Shown here piece after piece: positions 10,698 through 21,533 of a stretch of 64,000 bases of DNA (within the stretch, counting starts at the first letter, position 1; each line of letters starts with the position of its first letter). A program made the position numbers and the translations under genes. The notes beneath the pieces were generated by a model. It was not told the DNA's origin, made no database searches, and saw only the letters and a list, made by a program, of their open reading frames with translations. Origin of the DNA: Acidithiobacillus caldus ATCC 51756. GTDB lineage: Bacteria > Pseudomonadota > Gammaproteobacteria > Acidithiobacillales > Acidithiobacillaceae. The stretch lies in assembly GCF_000175575.2 (NCBI RefSeq), contig NZ_CP005986.1:751549-815548 (forward strand), given 5' to 3'.

Positions 10698-12533
10698 CTA
10701 CCCATCGTCGCAAGCGGCAGGCCCGGATCCGCCACCCCGTTGGCGCAAGAGGCGCAGGAAAGCGTCACCGAAATTCTCCAGCTTGCGTTCGCCAACCCCG
10801 GGGATGGCGGCGAGGGTGGCGCGATCGCGGGGTTGGCGTCGGCGGATTTCCTGCAGGGTGATATCGTGAAAGATCACGTAAGGCTGTACTCCCCGCGCGC
10901 GCGCTAGCTCCAGCCGCAGTGCCCTGAGCGCCTCCCACAGCTCGTCTTGGGGAGCGCTGCCCGGCGATGCAGTGGCGTGCTTTGGGCGATCTTCTTCTGC
11001 CGGTGCGCGAATCCAAACCTCCTCCTCGCCGCGCAGGACGGGGCGTGCGCGCGGCCCGAGGCAAAAGCCGCCGTGCCCCTCCGGGTGGGGCAGCACCTGA
11101 CCGCGCAGGGCAAGGTGGCGAAACAGGCTACGCCAGGTGTTGGCGGGGAGGTCGCGACCGATGCCGAAGACCGACAGCTCGTGGTGCCCGAAGGAGCGCA
11201 GCCGGGGATGATCGCGTCCCAGGAGTACGTCGATGAGGTGCTGGACACCGAAGCGCTGACCGGTGCGGTGTACGGTGGACAGAGCCTTTTGCGCCGCCTC
11301 GCTGGCATTCCACACCGCTGGTGGCGCAACGCAGTTGTCGCAGTTGCCGCAGGGCCGATCCAGATGCTCACCGAAATACGCGAGCAGCTCGCGGCGGCGG
11401 CAGCCCACGGTTTCGCACAGCCCGAGCATGGCTTCCAAGCGCTCCAGCTCCAGGGCCTTGTGGGCGGCGTCGGCTTCCGATTGCTGGATCATCTGCCGCA
11501 ACTGCACGACGTCCTGCAGACCGTAGTGCAGCCAGGCATCGGCGGGCAGACCATCCCGCCCGGCGCGGCCCGTCTCCTGATAGTAGGATTCGAGGCTTTT
11601 GGGCAGATTGAGGTGGGCGACGAAGCGTACGTCGGGTTTATCGATGCCCATGCCGAAGGCGATGGTAGCCACGACGATGCGTACCTCATCGTTTTGGAAC
11701 ATGGCCTGATGCCGGCGACGGGTGGCGGCATCGAGCCCCGCATGGTAGGGCAGGGCCGACAATCCCTGCTCCTTCAGCCATTGCGCCGTCTCCTCCACCC
11801 GTTTGCGCGACAAACAATAGACGATGCCCGAATCCTTTGCATGGTATTGATGGATGAAGTGCAGGAGTTGCTGGCGGCCACTCTCACCGCCACTTTGCAG
11901 GCGATAGTGGATATTGGGTCGATCGAAGGAGCGCTGGAATACCGGCGCCTGCAGTAGACCGAGACGGCTGCGGATTTCCTCGCGGGTGCGGGGGTCTGCC
12001 GTAGCGGTCAGGGCAACCCGTGGAACGCTTGGAAAGCGCTCGTGCAGCAACTGCAGGCGCAGATATTCCGGACGGAAATCGTGTCCCCACTGGGACACAC
12101 AATGGGCCTCATCGATGGCAAAGAGGCTGATGTCGAGACGGGCCAGCAGGCGCAGACTGCGCTCCTGTAGGAGTCGCTCCGGTGCAACGTAGAGGAGTTT
12201 TATCTCTCCCCGGCTCAGTGCTTCCTCGATGCGTTGGGTCTCGTCCACCCCGAGGCCCGAATGCAGGGCATGAGCGCTGACACCATACTGTTGCAGCGCC
12301 TGAACCTGATCCTCCATCAGGGCGATGAGGGGGGACACGACCACGGCCGTGCCCGGCAAGGTCAGGGCCGGTACCTGATAGCACAGGGATTTTCCGCCAC
12401 CCGTGGGCATCAGCACCAGGGCATCCCCGCCTCCCAGGAGCCTGGCGATCACCGCATCCTGAGGCGGACGAAAATCGCTGAATCCAAAAACGTGCTGCAG
12501 TATGACGCGCGCAGGCTCGAGGATGTCGGTCAT
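10698..12533 (-). CDS. recQ: ATP-dependent DNA helicase RecQ
   Basis: 3'-5' superfamily 2 DNA helicase that acts in recombination and fork repair. The 611-residue protein has the complete domain order: helicase core with Walker [17 protein letters not shown] (about 40-55), DEAH box ([18 protein letters not shown], about 140-155), motif [11 protein letters not shown] (about 325), the zinc-binding region with [12 protein letters not shown] and CGNCDNC (about 370-400), a winged-helix part and a C-terminal HRDC domain (about 525-595, ending [17 protein letters not shown]). Length agrees with E. coli RecQ. The stop is 39 bases from cyaY. Confidence 0.95.
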   Translation of the reverse strand: MTDILEPARVILQHVFGFSDFRPPQDAVIARLLGGGDALVLMPTGGGKSLCYQVPALTLPGTAVVVSPLIALMEDQVQALQQYGVSAHALHSGLGVDETQRIEEALSRGEIKLLYVAPERLLQERSLRLLARLDISLFAIDEAHCVSQWGHDFRPEYLRLQLLHERFPSVPRVALTATADPRTREEIRSRLGLLQAPVFQRSFDRPNIHYRLQSGGESGRQQLLHFIHQYHAKDSGIVYCLSRKRVEETAQWLKEQGLSALPYHAGLDAATRRRHQAMFQNDEVRIVVATIAFGMGIDKPDVRFVAHLNLPKSLESYYQETGRAGRDGLPADAWLHYGLQDVVQLRQMIQQSEADAAHKALELERLEAMLGLCETVGCRRRELLAYFGEHLDRPCGNCDNCVAPPAVWNASEAAQKALSTVHRTGQRFGVQHLIDVLLGRDHPRLRSFGHHELSVFGIGRDLPANTWRSLFRHLALRGQVLPHPEGHGGFCLGPRARPVLRGEEEVWIRAPAEEDRPKHATASPGSAPQDELWEALRALRLELARARGVQPYVIFHDITLQEIRRRQPRDRATLAAIPGVGERKLENFGDAFLRLLRQRGGGSGPAACDDG

Positions 12534-12541
12534 GGCCGGAT

Positions 12542-13369
12542 TCAGGGCCTAAACTCCCCCGCCGCGGGAGCGCGTGGAAGGTCCGTTGCCGCCACGATCA
12601 AGGATGCGGTCATGAAGACCATCGCCGCACTCAGGAAAAGGGCGAGGAAAAGCGCGATGAGTATCGCCGTCAAGGCCTTGCTCAGTGCCACCAGCCCCAT
12701 GAGATGCAAAAGCGCCCCCAGGAGTCCGGCCACCAGTGCCAGGGCAATCCCAGATACCACCAGGGCGAGGAGAACGACCAGGCCGAGGACCAGGGGAAAA
12801 AACAACCAGCGCAGGCGATCACCGTAGATACGCAGGGCGAGGCGATACGCCTGGACAGGGGCAAAGCTACCGGTACCGTACAGAGCAAAGGCGTACTGAT
12901 ACCAGGGCGAGACGAGAACCCCAAGGAGCACGATCAAAAGGTAGTTGGGGCTCAGGAAGAAATGGATCACCGCCGCCGCCGGCGCACCCGGGGGTGGAGA
13001 GGGATAGATCTGCTGGACCACAGAACCATACAATGCCGGGAGGAGGGCGATGAGCCAGGTATCGGAGCGCAACAGCCAGCCCGTGAAGGCAGCGAAATCG
13101 GCTTTCGAGCCCGCCAGGGCCAGACCGATGGAGCGAAAGATGGCAACGATGAAGGCATTGACCACCAGCAGGAGGATCAGTTGCCAAAGGAGTGCCAAGC
13201 GAGCCACGAAGTGCTGTAGGAGCCCGACGGCTACGAGGGGTAGCAGTGCCAACAGTCCAGCGAGGACAAAGAGCCAGACGAAAGACCAGAAGCGCTGGCG
13301 CAGCAGGCGCCAGGCCAGACGCATCGCTTCACCATAGCCTTGGGCGGTGGGAAGATTCACGGTTTCCAT
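12542..13369 (-). CDS. Multi-pass inner-membrane protein of unknown function
   Basis: A 275-residue hydrophobic protein with six or seven predicted membrane segments, at roughly 27-51, 58-85, 105-120, 133-165, 185-215 and 220-260, and a short cytoplasmic start ([20 protein letters not shown]). There are no charged catalytic clusters, Cys pairs or known transporter signatures. It sits 8 bases upstream of recQ and downstream of apaH in the same direction, probably co-transcribed. Proteins of this general shape are common in proteobacteria and uncharacterised. Confidence 0.75.
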   Translation of the reverse strand: METVNLPTAQGYGEAMRLAWRLLRQRFWSFVWLFVLAGLLALLPLVAVGLLQHFVARLALLWQLILLLVVNAFIVAIFRSIGLALAGSKADFAAFTGWLLRSDTWLIALLPALYGSVVQQIYPSPPPGAPAAAVIHFFLSPNYLLIVLLGVLVSPWYQYAFALYGTGSFAPVQAYRLALRIYGDRLRWLFFPLVLGLVVLLALVVSGIALALVAGLLGALLHLMGLVALSKALTAILIALFLALFLSAAMVFMTASLIVAATDLPRAPAAGEFRP

Positions 13370-13403
13370 GGGTACGCATCCTTTGTGGTGGACGGGCTCG
13401 ATA

Positions 13404-14258
13404 TCATTCGCTGGCCTCCGGCTGGGCGTAGGCGGGACAGCTCACCTGAACCACCTCGACGGGAAGAGGTGAAATGCGCGCCGCACTCAACTGCCGGCCC
13501 CAGACACAGCCACTATCCAGGGCGAGCAAGTGCGGTTGCTGCAATAGCCCTTGTGTCGCCCAGTGCCCGCAGACGACGGCCATGTCCGGCTGGCGCTCGT
13601 GCAGGAGCACGTGCCAAGGTTGGTAGGCGCTGTCCGCCGGCGTCTTGCTGGGCCAGAAGAAGCGTCCGTCGGCGCGGACCCGCCGCGCGCGGGTGAAGAC
13701 CGCCACGCGAAAGCGTTGCGCGTCCATCTCCGTGCGGCAATCCTGCCAACGCTCCGGCGCCGGAGCTTCCCACAGGTCGCGGAGAAAGCTGCGCCATCGC
13801 CGGCCCTGTAGGGCCTGTGCCACCGCCTCGGCATGCCCCAGGGCGTCGTCTACGGACCAGTCCGGGTGGATGGCGGCGTGTACCAGAAGCCAGGGTCGCT
13901 CGGGAAGCTCTAGCAGCAAGGGTGCGTGGCGCAGCCAATCCATCCAGGCTTCCGCCTCCTTGTCGGCAAGGAGGCTGGCCAGGGTGTCGCTCTTTTTGGC
14001 GGGCACGATGCCGGCCCAGCGCGAGAGGGCGTAGAGGTCGTGGTTGCCCAACACGAAGGAGACGTGCTCGCGCATGTCCCACAGGCGCCGCATGACCCCA
14101 GCGCTGTCGGGGCCGCGGTTGACGAGGTCGCCCGCCGGATAAAGGCGATCCCGCCTGGGGTCGAAACCCGTCGCATCCAGCAGGCGCTCCAGAGCATCGC
14201 GGCAACCCTGGATATCGCCCACGGCATAGGACGCGCGCAGCTCCGTCGCTGGTGCCAT
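13404..14258 (-). CDS. apaH: Symmetrical bis(5'-nucleosyl)-tetraphosphatase (diadenosine tetraphosphatase)
   Basis: Hydrolyses Ap4A to two ADP; in gammaproteobacteria ApaH also removes Np4 caps from RNA. I chose the ATG at 14258, giving 284 residues against 280 in E. coli. Calcineurin-type metallophosphatase motifs are intact: YAVGDIQGC (D and its partner, near residue 12), GDLVNRGPDS, GNHDLYAL and LLVHAAIHP. The ATG overlaps the stop of the DsrE-like gene by one base (TGATG), indicating coupling. The longer open frame upstream reads through that gene in another frame and is not needed. Confidence 0.93.
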   Translation of the reverse strand: MAPATELRASYAVGDIQGCRDALERLLDATGFDPRRDRLYPAGDLVNRGPDSAGVMRRLWDMREHVSFVLGNHDLYALSRWAGIVPAKKSDTLASLLADKEAEAWMDWLRHAPLLLELPERPWLLVHAAIHPDWSVDDALGHAEAVAQALQGRRWRSFLRDLWEAPAPERWQDCRTEMDAQRFRVAVFTRARRVRADGRFFWPSKTPADSAYQPWHVLLHERQPDMAVVCGHWATQGLLQQPHLLALDSGCVWGRQLSAARISPLPVEVVQVSCPAYAQPEASE

Positions 14259-14608
14259 CAGTAGGTGATGACCTGATCGCTCATCTTGCTGATGCGCACG
14301 AGCTCCTTCATTCCCGCCGAGACGACCCCCTCCAGCAGTGGCCGGGGGGGCGTTTGCGGCAGCCACTCCAGGCCCACGGCGCGAATCTCACCGCCCAGTT
14401 CGCGGATTTCCGCCAGGAGGTCGCGCTGGATGGTGTGTCGTGCCGTGTGGTCATCGGCGTCGGCCAGAGCCAGGGAAAGGGCATCCTGAGTCAGGAAGAT
14501 GCTGATACCGATCTCGTCCGCCAGGGCGCTGGCGGCCATGCGCAGGGCCTGAAGCACCGGATTGCCGTCGGCATCGGGATGGGATTTGATGATGAAGGTC
14601 CAGTGCAT
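14258..14608 (-). CDS. DsrE/DsrF-like small protein
   Basis: A 116-residue alpha/beta protein of the DsrE-like family: strand-loop start MHWTFIIKSHPDADGNPV, then helix ALRMAASALADEIG and strand ISIFLTQDAL. Family members take part in sulfur relay or sulfur-trafficking complexes (for example TusCD or DsrEFH), but this one shows no obvious conserved Cys, so sulfur transfer by itself is doubtful. The ATG at 14608 has AGGAAA at proper distance; an ATG nine codons upstream is the alternative. It heads the apaH transcription unit. Confidence 0.7.
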   Translation of the reverse strand: MHWTFIIKSHPDADGNPVLQALRMAASALADEIGISIFLTQDALSLALADADDHTARHTIQRDLLAEIRELGGEIRAVGLEWLPQTPPRPLLEGVVSAGMKELVRISKMSDQVITY

Positions 14609-14877
14609 CCGAGTTTCCTGCGTGGTGATGTCCAATCCTGCCCGTCGTCAGGAGCAGACGGCGCGCGGTCCAAGACGATATGGGCCACGGCGATATGGTA
14701 AAGATTAGCATAATCGCCGCGTTCCTGAAGGGTTCAAGGTGCTCGGCCGGTGGTCGCTGCTTCCGTGCCAGACTCGGCAGAGGGGTCGATGCGGCCTCCC
14801 GGCGCATCCCCCATGGTCGCGAATCCGCTTCTCGGTTACACTGGAGGCGACCTTTTGGATAGGAAGCAGGAAACGGC

Positions 14878-15327
14878 ATGGCTGAGCAAGAACCCACCTT
14901 CATGATCGAACGCATCTACGTCAAAGATCTGTCCTTCGAGTCTCCCAACGCCCCTGCGGCCTTTACCATGACCGAAGCGCCCAGCGTCGACGTTGGCCTC
15001 AACACCAGCACGCAGACGGTGGACCCGGCCAACGGCTTGACGGAGGTCACCCTGACTGTGACGGTCTCCGCCAAGGGTGGCAGCACCACCTACTTTGCCG
15101 TGGAAGTGCAGCAGGGAGGCCTGTTCCGCCTGCAGAACATCCCCGAGGAGCACATGCCCATCCTGCTGGCCGTGCACTGCCCCACCATACTCTTCCCCTA
15201 CGCGCGGGAGGTGGTGGCGGATCTCGTCAGTCGTGGCGGTTTCCAACCTTTGCACCTGCACCCCGTCAATTTTGAAGCCCTGTATCAGCAGGCACAGCAG
15301 GAGCAGGGGCAGCACACCACCCAGTAA
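14878..15327 (+). CDS. secB: Protein-export chaperone SecB
   Basis: Tetrameric cytosolic chaperone that keeps preproteins unfolded and delivers them to SecA. The 149 residues match the family throughout: FMIERIYVKDLSFESPNAP (about 8-26), the VEVQQGGLFRLQNI segment, and LFPYAREVVADLVSRGGF followed by the HPVNFEALYQQ C-terminus. An AGGAAGCAGGAA stretch precedes the ATG and a TACACT element lies about 40 bases upstream. It abuts gpsA directly, an order found in many proteobacteria. Confidence 0.96.
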   Translation: MAEQEPTFMIERIYVKDLSFESPNAPAAFTMTEAPSVDVGLNTSTQTVDPANGLTEVTLTVTVSAKGGSTTYFAVEVQQGGLFRLQNIPEEHMPILLAVHCPTILFPYAREVVADLVSRGGFQPLHLHPVNFEALYQQAQQEQGQHTTQ

Positions 15328-16344
15328 ATGTCGCACTGGCTCGTCTGCGGAGCTGGGCACTGGGGCACGGCCCTCGCCGTTTACCTGGCGGGTCGTGCCA
15401 TACCGACGCAGCTCTGGGGGCATCGACGTGAACATCTGCCCGGCATGGGCGGAGACCTTGCACCCATCTTCCCCGGTGTGCCGCTGCCAGCAAGCCTGCA
15501 GATCACGGCAGAGCTCGAGCCGGCCCTGACGGATGCCGAGGTCTGGCTCATCGCCGTCCCCAGCCACGCGCTGCGCGGGCTCCTGCGCCGCTTGCGTGGG
15601 TCGATGGTGCCATCCCCCCTTGCCCTGGTCTTGGCCAGCAAGGGGCTGGAGCTGGATACGGGAGCTCGCCTCGATGAAGTCGTGGCCGAGGAGTTTCCAG
15701 GCGTGCCACTGCTGGTGCTTTCCGGGCCGAGCTTTGCCCAGGACATGCTGGCGGGAAGGCCCCTGGCCATGACCCTGGCCGGTCGTGACGACGACATCCG
15801 CGAAGCGATACGCCAGCGTTTACGCAGCGCCCAGCTGCGGCTTTATCCCAGCGCCGACGTTGCCGGTGTTTGCCTCGCCGGCGCCATCAAGAACGTCCTC
15901 GCCATTGCCGCCGGGATCTGCGATGGTCTGGGCCTTGGCGAAAGCGCCCGTGCCGCCCTCATCACCCGGGGACTGGCGGAACTCCAGCGCATTGGCACCG
16001 CTCTTGGGGGCCAGCCCGAGACCTTTACGGGGCTGGCTGGAGCCGGTGACCTGATTCTCACGGCCAGCAGCAACCTGTCCCGCAATCGCCGACTGGGGGT
16101 GGCCTTGGGCCAGGGTCTCGGTCTGGAGGCCGCGCGTGCGCAAATCGGAGAGGAGGTGGAAGGTGTGCGCAGCAGCCGTGCCCTGTATGGGCTGGCTCTG
16201 CGTCTGGGCGTGGAGGCGCCCATCAGCGAACAGGTCTATCGCGTCCTCTACCAAGGAGAATCGCCGCAACGGGCCAGTGTGGCGCTGATGCAGCGGGGGC
16301 TGGAGGGGGCGGCGCCGATAATGCCGCACCGGGATATGGGCTGA
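15328..16344 (+). CDS. gpsA: NAD(P)-dependent glycerol-3-phosphate dehydrogenase
   Basis: Makes sn-glycerol 3-phosphate from dihydroxyacetone phosphate for phospholipid synthesis. The 338-residue protein opens with the dinucleotide-binding motif GAGHWGTALA, followed by LWGHRREH, the IAVPSHALRG and LASKGLE segments, LSGPSFAQDM and the catalytic-Lys region AGAIKNVLAIAAG, then the GLAGAGDLILT loop. The ATG is the codon right after the secB stop, so the two are coupled. The C-terminal segment is regular for the family. Confidence 0.95.
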   Translation: MSHWLVCGAGHWGTALAVYLAGRAIPTQLWGHRREHLPGMGGDLAPIFPGVPLPASLQITAELEPALTDAEVWLIAVPSHALRGLLRRLRGSMVPSPLALVLASKGLELDTGARLDEVVAEEFPGVPLLVLSGPSFAQDMLAGRPLAMTLAGRDDDIREAIRQRLRSAQLRLYPSADVAGVCLAGAIKNVLAIAAGICDGLGLGESARAALITRGLAELQRIGTALGGQPETFTGLAGAGDLILTASSNLSRNRRLGVALGQGLGLEAARAQIGEEVEGVRSSRALYGLALRLGVEAPISEQVYRVLYQGESPQRASVALMQRGLEGAAPIMPHRDMG

Positions 16345-16346
16345 CC

Positions 16347-17801
16347 ATGGCCATATTCCGTCTGCCGGGCGCTACGGGCACGAGCAAGCGCGTTCCCTTT
16401 GCGCCCTTTCGCACCATTGGCTTTTTGCTGGTGCAGTTTGTCGTGCTCGCCCTCCTGCTTTTGGGCGTGTTGCTGGTACACACCAATCAAGATCTGGCAA
16501 CACTCGATGCCTATACGGCCTACATGACCCAATTGGCCCAGATCGATGCCGAGGCAAGCCAGACCTGGGTTACGTCTGGCAGTACCCAGGCGCTGGAGCA
16601 GCTGCGGCAGGGTCTCGCGCGCATGCCGCCGCAGCTGCTGCGCCACCAGGGCGACGCGCAGGCCCTGGAACACCTGCGCGATCTGGCAGCGCGGGCCTCC
16701 CCTCGCGAGTTTCCCGAGGTGATGTCGGCTCTGGCAGATCTCAGCCTCAGCGAGCATCGTCGTGGATGGCACCTGGTGTTGGCCGCCGGTCGGGACGCTC
16801 GCTATACCCTCATCGGCACGGGTGTCGCTCTCCTGGCCTTCATGATCTTCGTCCTGGTCACTCTCGCATTTTTCCGTTTGCGTATCCTGCGGCCCTTGCG
16901 CCGGCTTCAGGAGGCCATGCACTCCCTCGAAGTGGGAGCCTTCGCGCGGGTTGCAGAGGGTCAGGCCGATCCGGGCATCAGTCCTCTGCTGCATTACTAC
17001 AATCAGATGGTCGGGCGCCTGGAAGAGCTGGAGCGCCAGCGCCGACAGTATCTCCAGGATCTGCAGCGCGAGGTGCATCAGGCGGCACACACCCTCATCG
17101 CCCAGCAGGCGGCCATGGCGCGCTCCGAACGTCTGGCAGCAGTGGGAGAGGCAGCCGCCGCCTTGGCGCATGAACTGCGCAATCCTCTGGCAGGGCTGCA
17201 GGTGGGTTGTGCCAATATCCGTCGCGAGATAGCGGACGCGGACATCAACGAGCGTCTCGGCCTCATGGAAGATGAGCTGCGCCGGGTCAGCCGTCTGCTG
17301 GATCATCAGCTGCGCGGTGCCCGTCAGGCGCAGGAGGCTGGCCAGTGGGTAAACCCGGCGGAGACCCTGGAATCCCTCATCAATCTGCTGCGCTACCAGG
17401 TGCCCGGAAATATCCGGCTGACCTTCCAGGCCGAAGCCACGGGCCGCTGCCTGCTGCCTCTGGATCACTTTCGCCAAGCGGTGTTGAATCTGCTGCTCAA
17501 TGCCATCCAGGCCCTGGGAAGCGAGGGCGGCGAGATTCGGGTCCAGCTGTCGCGCCGCGATCCGGATCTCGAGCTTGCCGTCTGCGACAATGGCCCGGGT
17601 TTTCCCGAGACGCTGTTGCGCGAGGGCATTCGGCCCTTTGCCAGTACCCGGGAGCAGGGCACGGGCCTCGGCCTCTCCATGGTACGTCGTTTTGCCCGCA
17701 GTCTCGGCGGTAGTATCCAGCTTGCCAATGCCGAACCCCAGGGCGCCGTGGTGGTCTTACGTCTGCCCTGTCCTGAAAACACCGCAAAGGAACCTTCCTG
17801 A
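16347..17801 (+). CDS. Membrane sensor histidine kinase
   Basis: A 484-residue sensor kinase. Membrane segments at about 25-48 and 152-175 enclose a ~100-residue, mostly helical sensor loop rich in Gln and Leu. A HAMP-like linker (about 176-230) and coiled region lead to the dimerisation box LAHELRNPLAGLQ, with the phospho-accepting His near residue 274, then the ATPase boxes N (LNLLLNAIQAL), G1 (VCDNGPGF) and G2 (GTGLGLSMV). It starts 3 bases after gpsA and is followed immediately by a sigma-54 response regulator, so they form a pair. The signal is unknown; the helical periplasmic loop resembles sensors of small ligands. Confidence 0.9.
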   Translation: MAIFRLPGATGTSKRVPFAPFRTIGFLLVQFVVLALLLLGVLLVHTNQDLATLDAYTAYMTQLAQIDAEASQTWVTSGSTQALEQLRQGLARMPPQLLRHQGDAQALEHLRDLAARASPREFPEVMSALADLSLSEHRRGWHLVLAAGRDARYTLIGTGVALLAFMIFVLVTLAFFRLRILRPLRRLQEAMHSLEVGAFARVAEGQADPGISPLLHYYNQMVGRLEELERQRRQYLQDLQREVHQAAHTLIAQQAAMARSERLAAVGEAAAALAHELRNPLAGLQVGCANIRREIADADINERLGLMEDELRRVSRLLDHQLRGARQAQEAGQWVNPAETLESLINLLRYQVPGNIRLTFQAEATGRCLLPLDHFRQAVLNLLLNAIQALGSEGGEIRVQLSRRDPDLELAVCDNGPGFPETLLREGIRPFASTREQGTGLGLSMVRRFARSLGGSIQLANAEPQGAVVVLRLPCPENTAKEPS

Positions 17802-19208
<1,407 letters not shown>

Positions 19209-19210
19209 CT

Positions 19211-19240
19211 TTGACGTCACCCGGGCGGGCGCGCTACACT
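19211..19240 (+). promoter_or_regulatory. Sigma-70 promoter of tRNA-Ser
   Basis: TTGACG at 19211-19216 and TACACT at 19235-19240, separated by 18 bases, end ten bases before the mature tRNA 5' end. Good match in sequence and position; not experimentally supported. Confidence 0.7.
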
Positions 19241-19249
19241 CCGCGACAC

Positions 19250-19342
19250 GGAGAGATGGCCGAGAGGCTGAAGGCGCTCCCCTGCTAAGGGAGTATGGGG
19301 CTAAACACTCCATCGAGGGTTCGAATCCCTCTCTCTCCGCCA
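19250..19342 (+). tRNA. tRNA-Ser(GCU)
   Basis: A 93-base class II tRNA with encoded CCA. The acceptor stem pairs GGAGAGA with TCTCTCC, followed by discriminator G and CCA. The anticodon loop is CUGCUAA, giving GCU, which reads AGC/AGU serine codons. A long variable arm (GGGGCUAAACACUCC region) and the T-loop GGTTCGAATCC are present. Directly downstream lies a decayed gene fragment. Confidence 0.95.
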
Positions 19343-19351
19343 GCATTTCGA

Positions 19352-19532
19352 GGAACCCTGGCGCGCTTACTCATCGACGGTGCCAGGGTGGTCCGTCTTT
19401 TTGGCGACCAAAGCCTCATTCACGAGCGGCTGCACACACCGATGGCTTTTCTGCCCACGCCGATCAGCGCGAGTCGCTCGCCTGGCAGTAGGCGCTGCGC
19501 CCGACGCAGGTCATTATAGTGCACGGCGATCA
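19352..19532 (+). pseudogene. Decayed 3' fragment of a beta-CASP metallo-beta-lactamase gene
   Basis: This stretch is very similar to 34542-34722, inside the intact metallo-beta-lactamase gene at 33423-34805. It translates in part as GTLARLLIDGARVVRLFGD, against GTLARLLIDGARTVRLFGD in the intact gene. A one-base deletion in the region matching CTGCACACCATC shifts the frame, and a CAG codon has become TAG further on, so it cannot encode the domain. Similarity starts ten bases after the tRNA-Ser CCA and stops near 19532. Either an ancient duplication or a recombined remnant of a mobile passenger gene. Confidence 0.85.
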
Positions 19533-19662
19533 CGAACCTGGTCGGTGAGAGCGAAAACGGCATAGGCACGAGGGAAGACGGCGGCGAGGATTCAGGTAAC
19601 TGCCATCCGAGTACGTCGCCGTGCCTGTGTAGCAAACGCCATGGTGTGCGCTGAATCGGTCC

Positions 19663-21018
19663 TCAAACCTCGCTCACGTTACTCAGGCCCAGGCGGGTCA
19701 TGCGTCGCCACAAGGTAACTCGATCGATACCAAGCTCTCGGGCTACGGCACTGCGGTTATTGGCATGTTTCTGAAGCAGATTGATCAAGGCGTCGCGCTC
19801 CTCGTCCAAGGGTCCCGCCGAGGCTTGACCCTGACCGATCTGGTTTTTCTGTACTCGCTCGACAAAATCCTGCGGTAAATCGGCCAGTTCGACCTCGTTG
19901 CCCGTGGCGCAGATGCTGGTGTACTCCATGATATTGCGAAGCTCGCGCACATTGCCCGGCCAAGGGTAGTCGAGGAGCAGGTGCTTGACCTGGGAACCGA
20001 GTTTACGCGCGTTGCGTCCGCCAAACTTGGCAAGAAAATACTCGGCAAGCAGGATGATATCCGAACGCCGCTCCCGCAGCGGTGGGACGTGCACGGGTAT
20101 GACGTTGAGTCGATAGAAGAGATCGGCACGAAAATCACCGCGCTCTACCGCCGCCTTCAGCCCCTGGTTGGTTGCGGCTACCACTCGCACATCCACCTTG
20201 CGAGTTTTCATCGAGCCAATGGGCTCAAAGGACTGTTCCTCCAGAACCTTCAGCAATTTTGCCTGATGCGGTTTGCTCAGTTCGCTGATCTCATCCAGAA
20301 ACAGCGTGCCGCCATCGGCCGCGGCAAATCGTCCGATGCGATCGCCGACTGCGCCCGTGTACGCACCTTTGGCAGCACCGAAAAATTCCGCCTCCCAGAG
20401 ATTCTCGGGAATGGCGGCGCAGTTGACCTCGACCAAAGGTTTGCGGGCGCGCAGGCTGCTGTCGTGGAGCAGACGGGCGAGCATTCCCTTTCCGGTCCCT
20501 GACTCGCCTTGGATGAGGACGCTGGCGTCGCTTTGCGCCACTTGTTCGATCAACTCGATGGCGCGCAACATCTGCGGGTCGCGACTGTGGATGCCCGCGC
20601 GTGACTCGCCGGAGAGGCTGCGTTCAGCCTGCCGCAGGGTCGTTACGTCTTCGATGAAAAAGACCCGATACTTTCGATCCCGTTGTCGTACCATGCGGGT
20701 GCGCAAGGCGAGGATCCGGGTTTCGTTGTCGTTGGTCACCACGCGATCCCAACTGACGCAACTTTCCGCAGGACGACTTACCGCATCCCCATGACCAGCG
20801 GAAATGGACGCCCGCACGATCTCCTTCTGCAATTGTAAATGTGGAATCTCACGTAAATGGGTGGCCCGATTGATCCCCAAGAACTGATCCGCAACGGAAT
20901 TGAAATACAGAATGTTTCCCTGTTGATCGGCAATCATCATGCCGAACGGGATATTGTCTATCAGTTGCGGCATGACGGCCAACAGGACGTCCCGAGTCTT
21001 GCTATCGAGGTCAGTCAT
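19663..21018 (-). CDS. PAS-domain sigma-54-dependent transcriptional activator
   Basis: A 451-residue enhancer-binding protein without a receiver domain. Residues about 12-125 form a PAS domain (IPFGMMIADQQGNILYFNSV, then the VFFIEDVT end strand), so it is likely controlled by a bound ligand or redox state. Residues 140-375 are the AAA+ domain: Walker A GESGTGKG (171-178), the sigma-54 loop as GAYTGA (218-223, Tyr instead of the usual Phe), Walker B LFLDEISELS. The last 45 residues are a Fis-type DNA-binding helix-turn-helix (NRSAVARELGIDRVTLWRRM). Its ATG overlaps the preceding stop (ATGA). It is the last gene of the nine-gene leftward array and the best candidate activator of the four sigma-54 promoters at 29-32 kb. 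Confidence 0.92.
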   Translation of the reverse strand: MTDLDSKTRDVLLAVMPQLIDNIPFGMMIADQQGNILYFNSVADQFLGINRATHLREIPHLQLQKEIVRASISAGHGDAVSRPAESCVSWDRVVTNDNETRILALRTRMVRQRDRKYRVFFIEDVTTLRQAERSLSGESRAGIHSRDPQMLRAIELIEQVAQSDASVLIQGESGTGKGMLARLLHDSSLRARKPLVEVNCAAIPENLWEAEFFGAAKGAYTGAVGDRIGRFAAADGGTLFLDEISELSKPHQAKLLKVLEEQSFEPIGSMKTRKVDVRVVAATNQGLKAAVERGDFRADLFYRLNVIPVHVPPLRERRSDIILLAEYFLAKFGGRNARKLGSQVKHLLLDYPWPGNVRELRNIMEYTSICATGNEVELADLPQDFVERVQKNQIGQGQASAGPLDEERDALINLLQKHANNRSAVARELGIDRVTLWRRMTRLGLSNVSEV

Positions 21019-21533
21019 TGGTTCTCCTGCGGCGGAGGGCCGTAGCCCCCCGGATAGCCATATGGCCCATAATCCGGCCCAGGATAGGGAGGCGGATATC
21101 CAATCTCGCCAGCATAGCCTCGGCTGGGCGGTAATGGCAAAGGACGTGGAGGTCCAGAATATATGCTATTCTCGTTTGCCCAAGGAACCATACTGGCGAA
21201 GAAGGAGAACGGTGGCGACACGTTCTTGTTGAGACTCCAAAAATCCGCCTGCATTTGCCCCGTTGCCTGGGCCATGTAGTTGGTGGATGCCGTCATCCTG
21301 CGCATGTCGCTGGCCATGCTGTCCATATTCCGTTGGACATTGGGGCTGAGGGCTTGCACCTGCTTGGTCATGGCGCGTAGGTCGCGGCTCATTTCTACGG
21401 CCAGATAGAATTCGTAGGCTGCCAGCACCATGAAAGCGGTCAGGCCAGCAAAGACGATCAGACGAAGCTGGCGATCCGAGAGTCCTGCGAGGTTGTGATG
21501 ATCCGCAGAAGACGGTTGAGAATCTTGGGTCAT
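21015..21533 (-). CDS. Membrane-anchored protein with Pro/Gly/Tyr-rich tail
   Basis: A 172-residue protein with one membrane segment at about 24-47 (QLRLIVFAGLTAFMVLAAYE), a following helical region (about 48-110, MSRDLRAMTKQVQALSPNVQ and MRRMTASTNYMAQATGQM) that could form a coiled coil, and a C-terminal tail from about 125 rich in Pro, Gly and Tyr (YPPPYPGPDYGPYGYPGGYG). With the single N-terminal anchor the tail should face the periplasm. The tail composition resembles the secreted proteins of the same array. Both ends overlap neighbours by ATGA. No known family recognised. Confidence 0.75.
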   Translation of the reverse strand: MTQDSQPSSADHHNLAGLSDRQLRLIVFAGLTAFMVLAAYEFYLAVEMSRDLRAMTKQVQALSPNVQRNMDSMASDMRRMTASTNYMAQATGQMQADFWSLNKNVSPPFSFFASMVPWANENSIYSGPPRPLPLPPSRGYAGEIGYPPPYPGPDYGPYGYPGGYGPPPQENQ

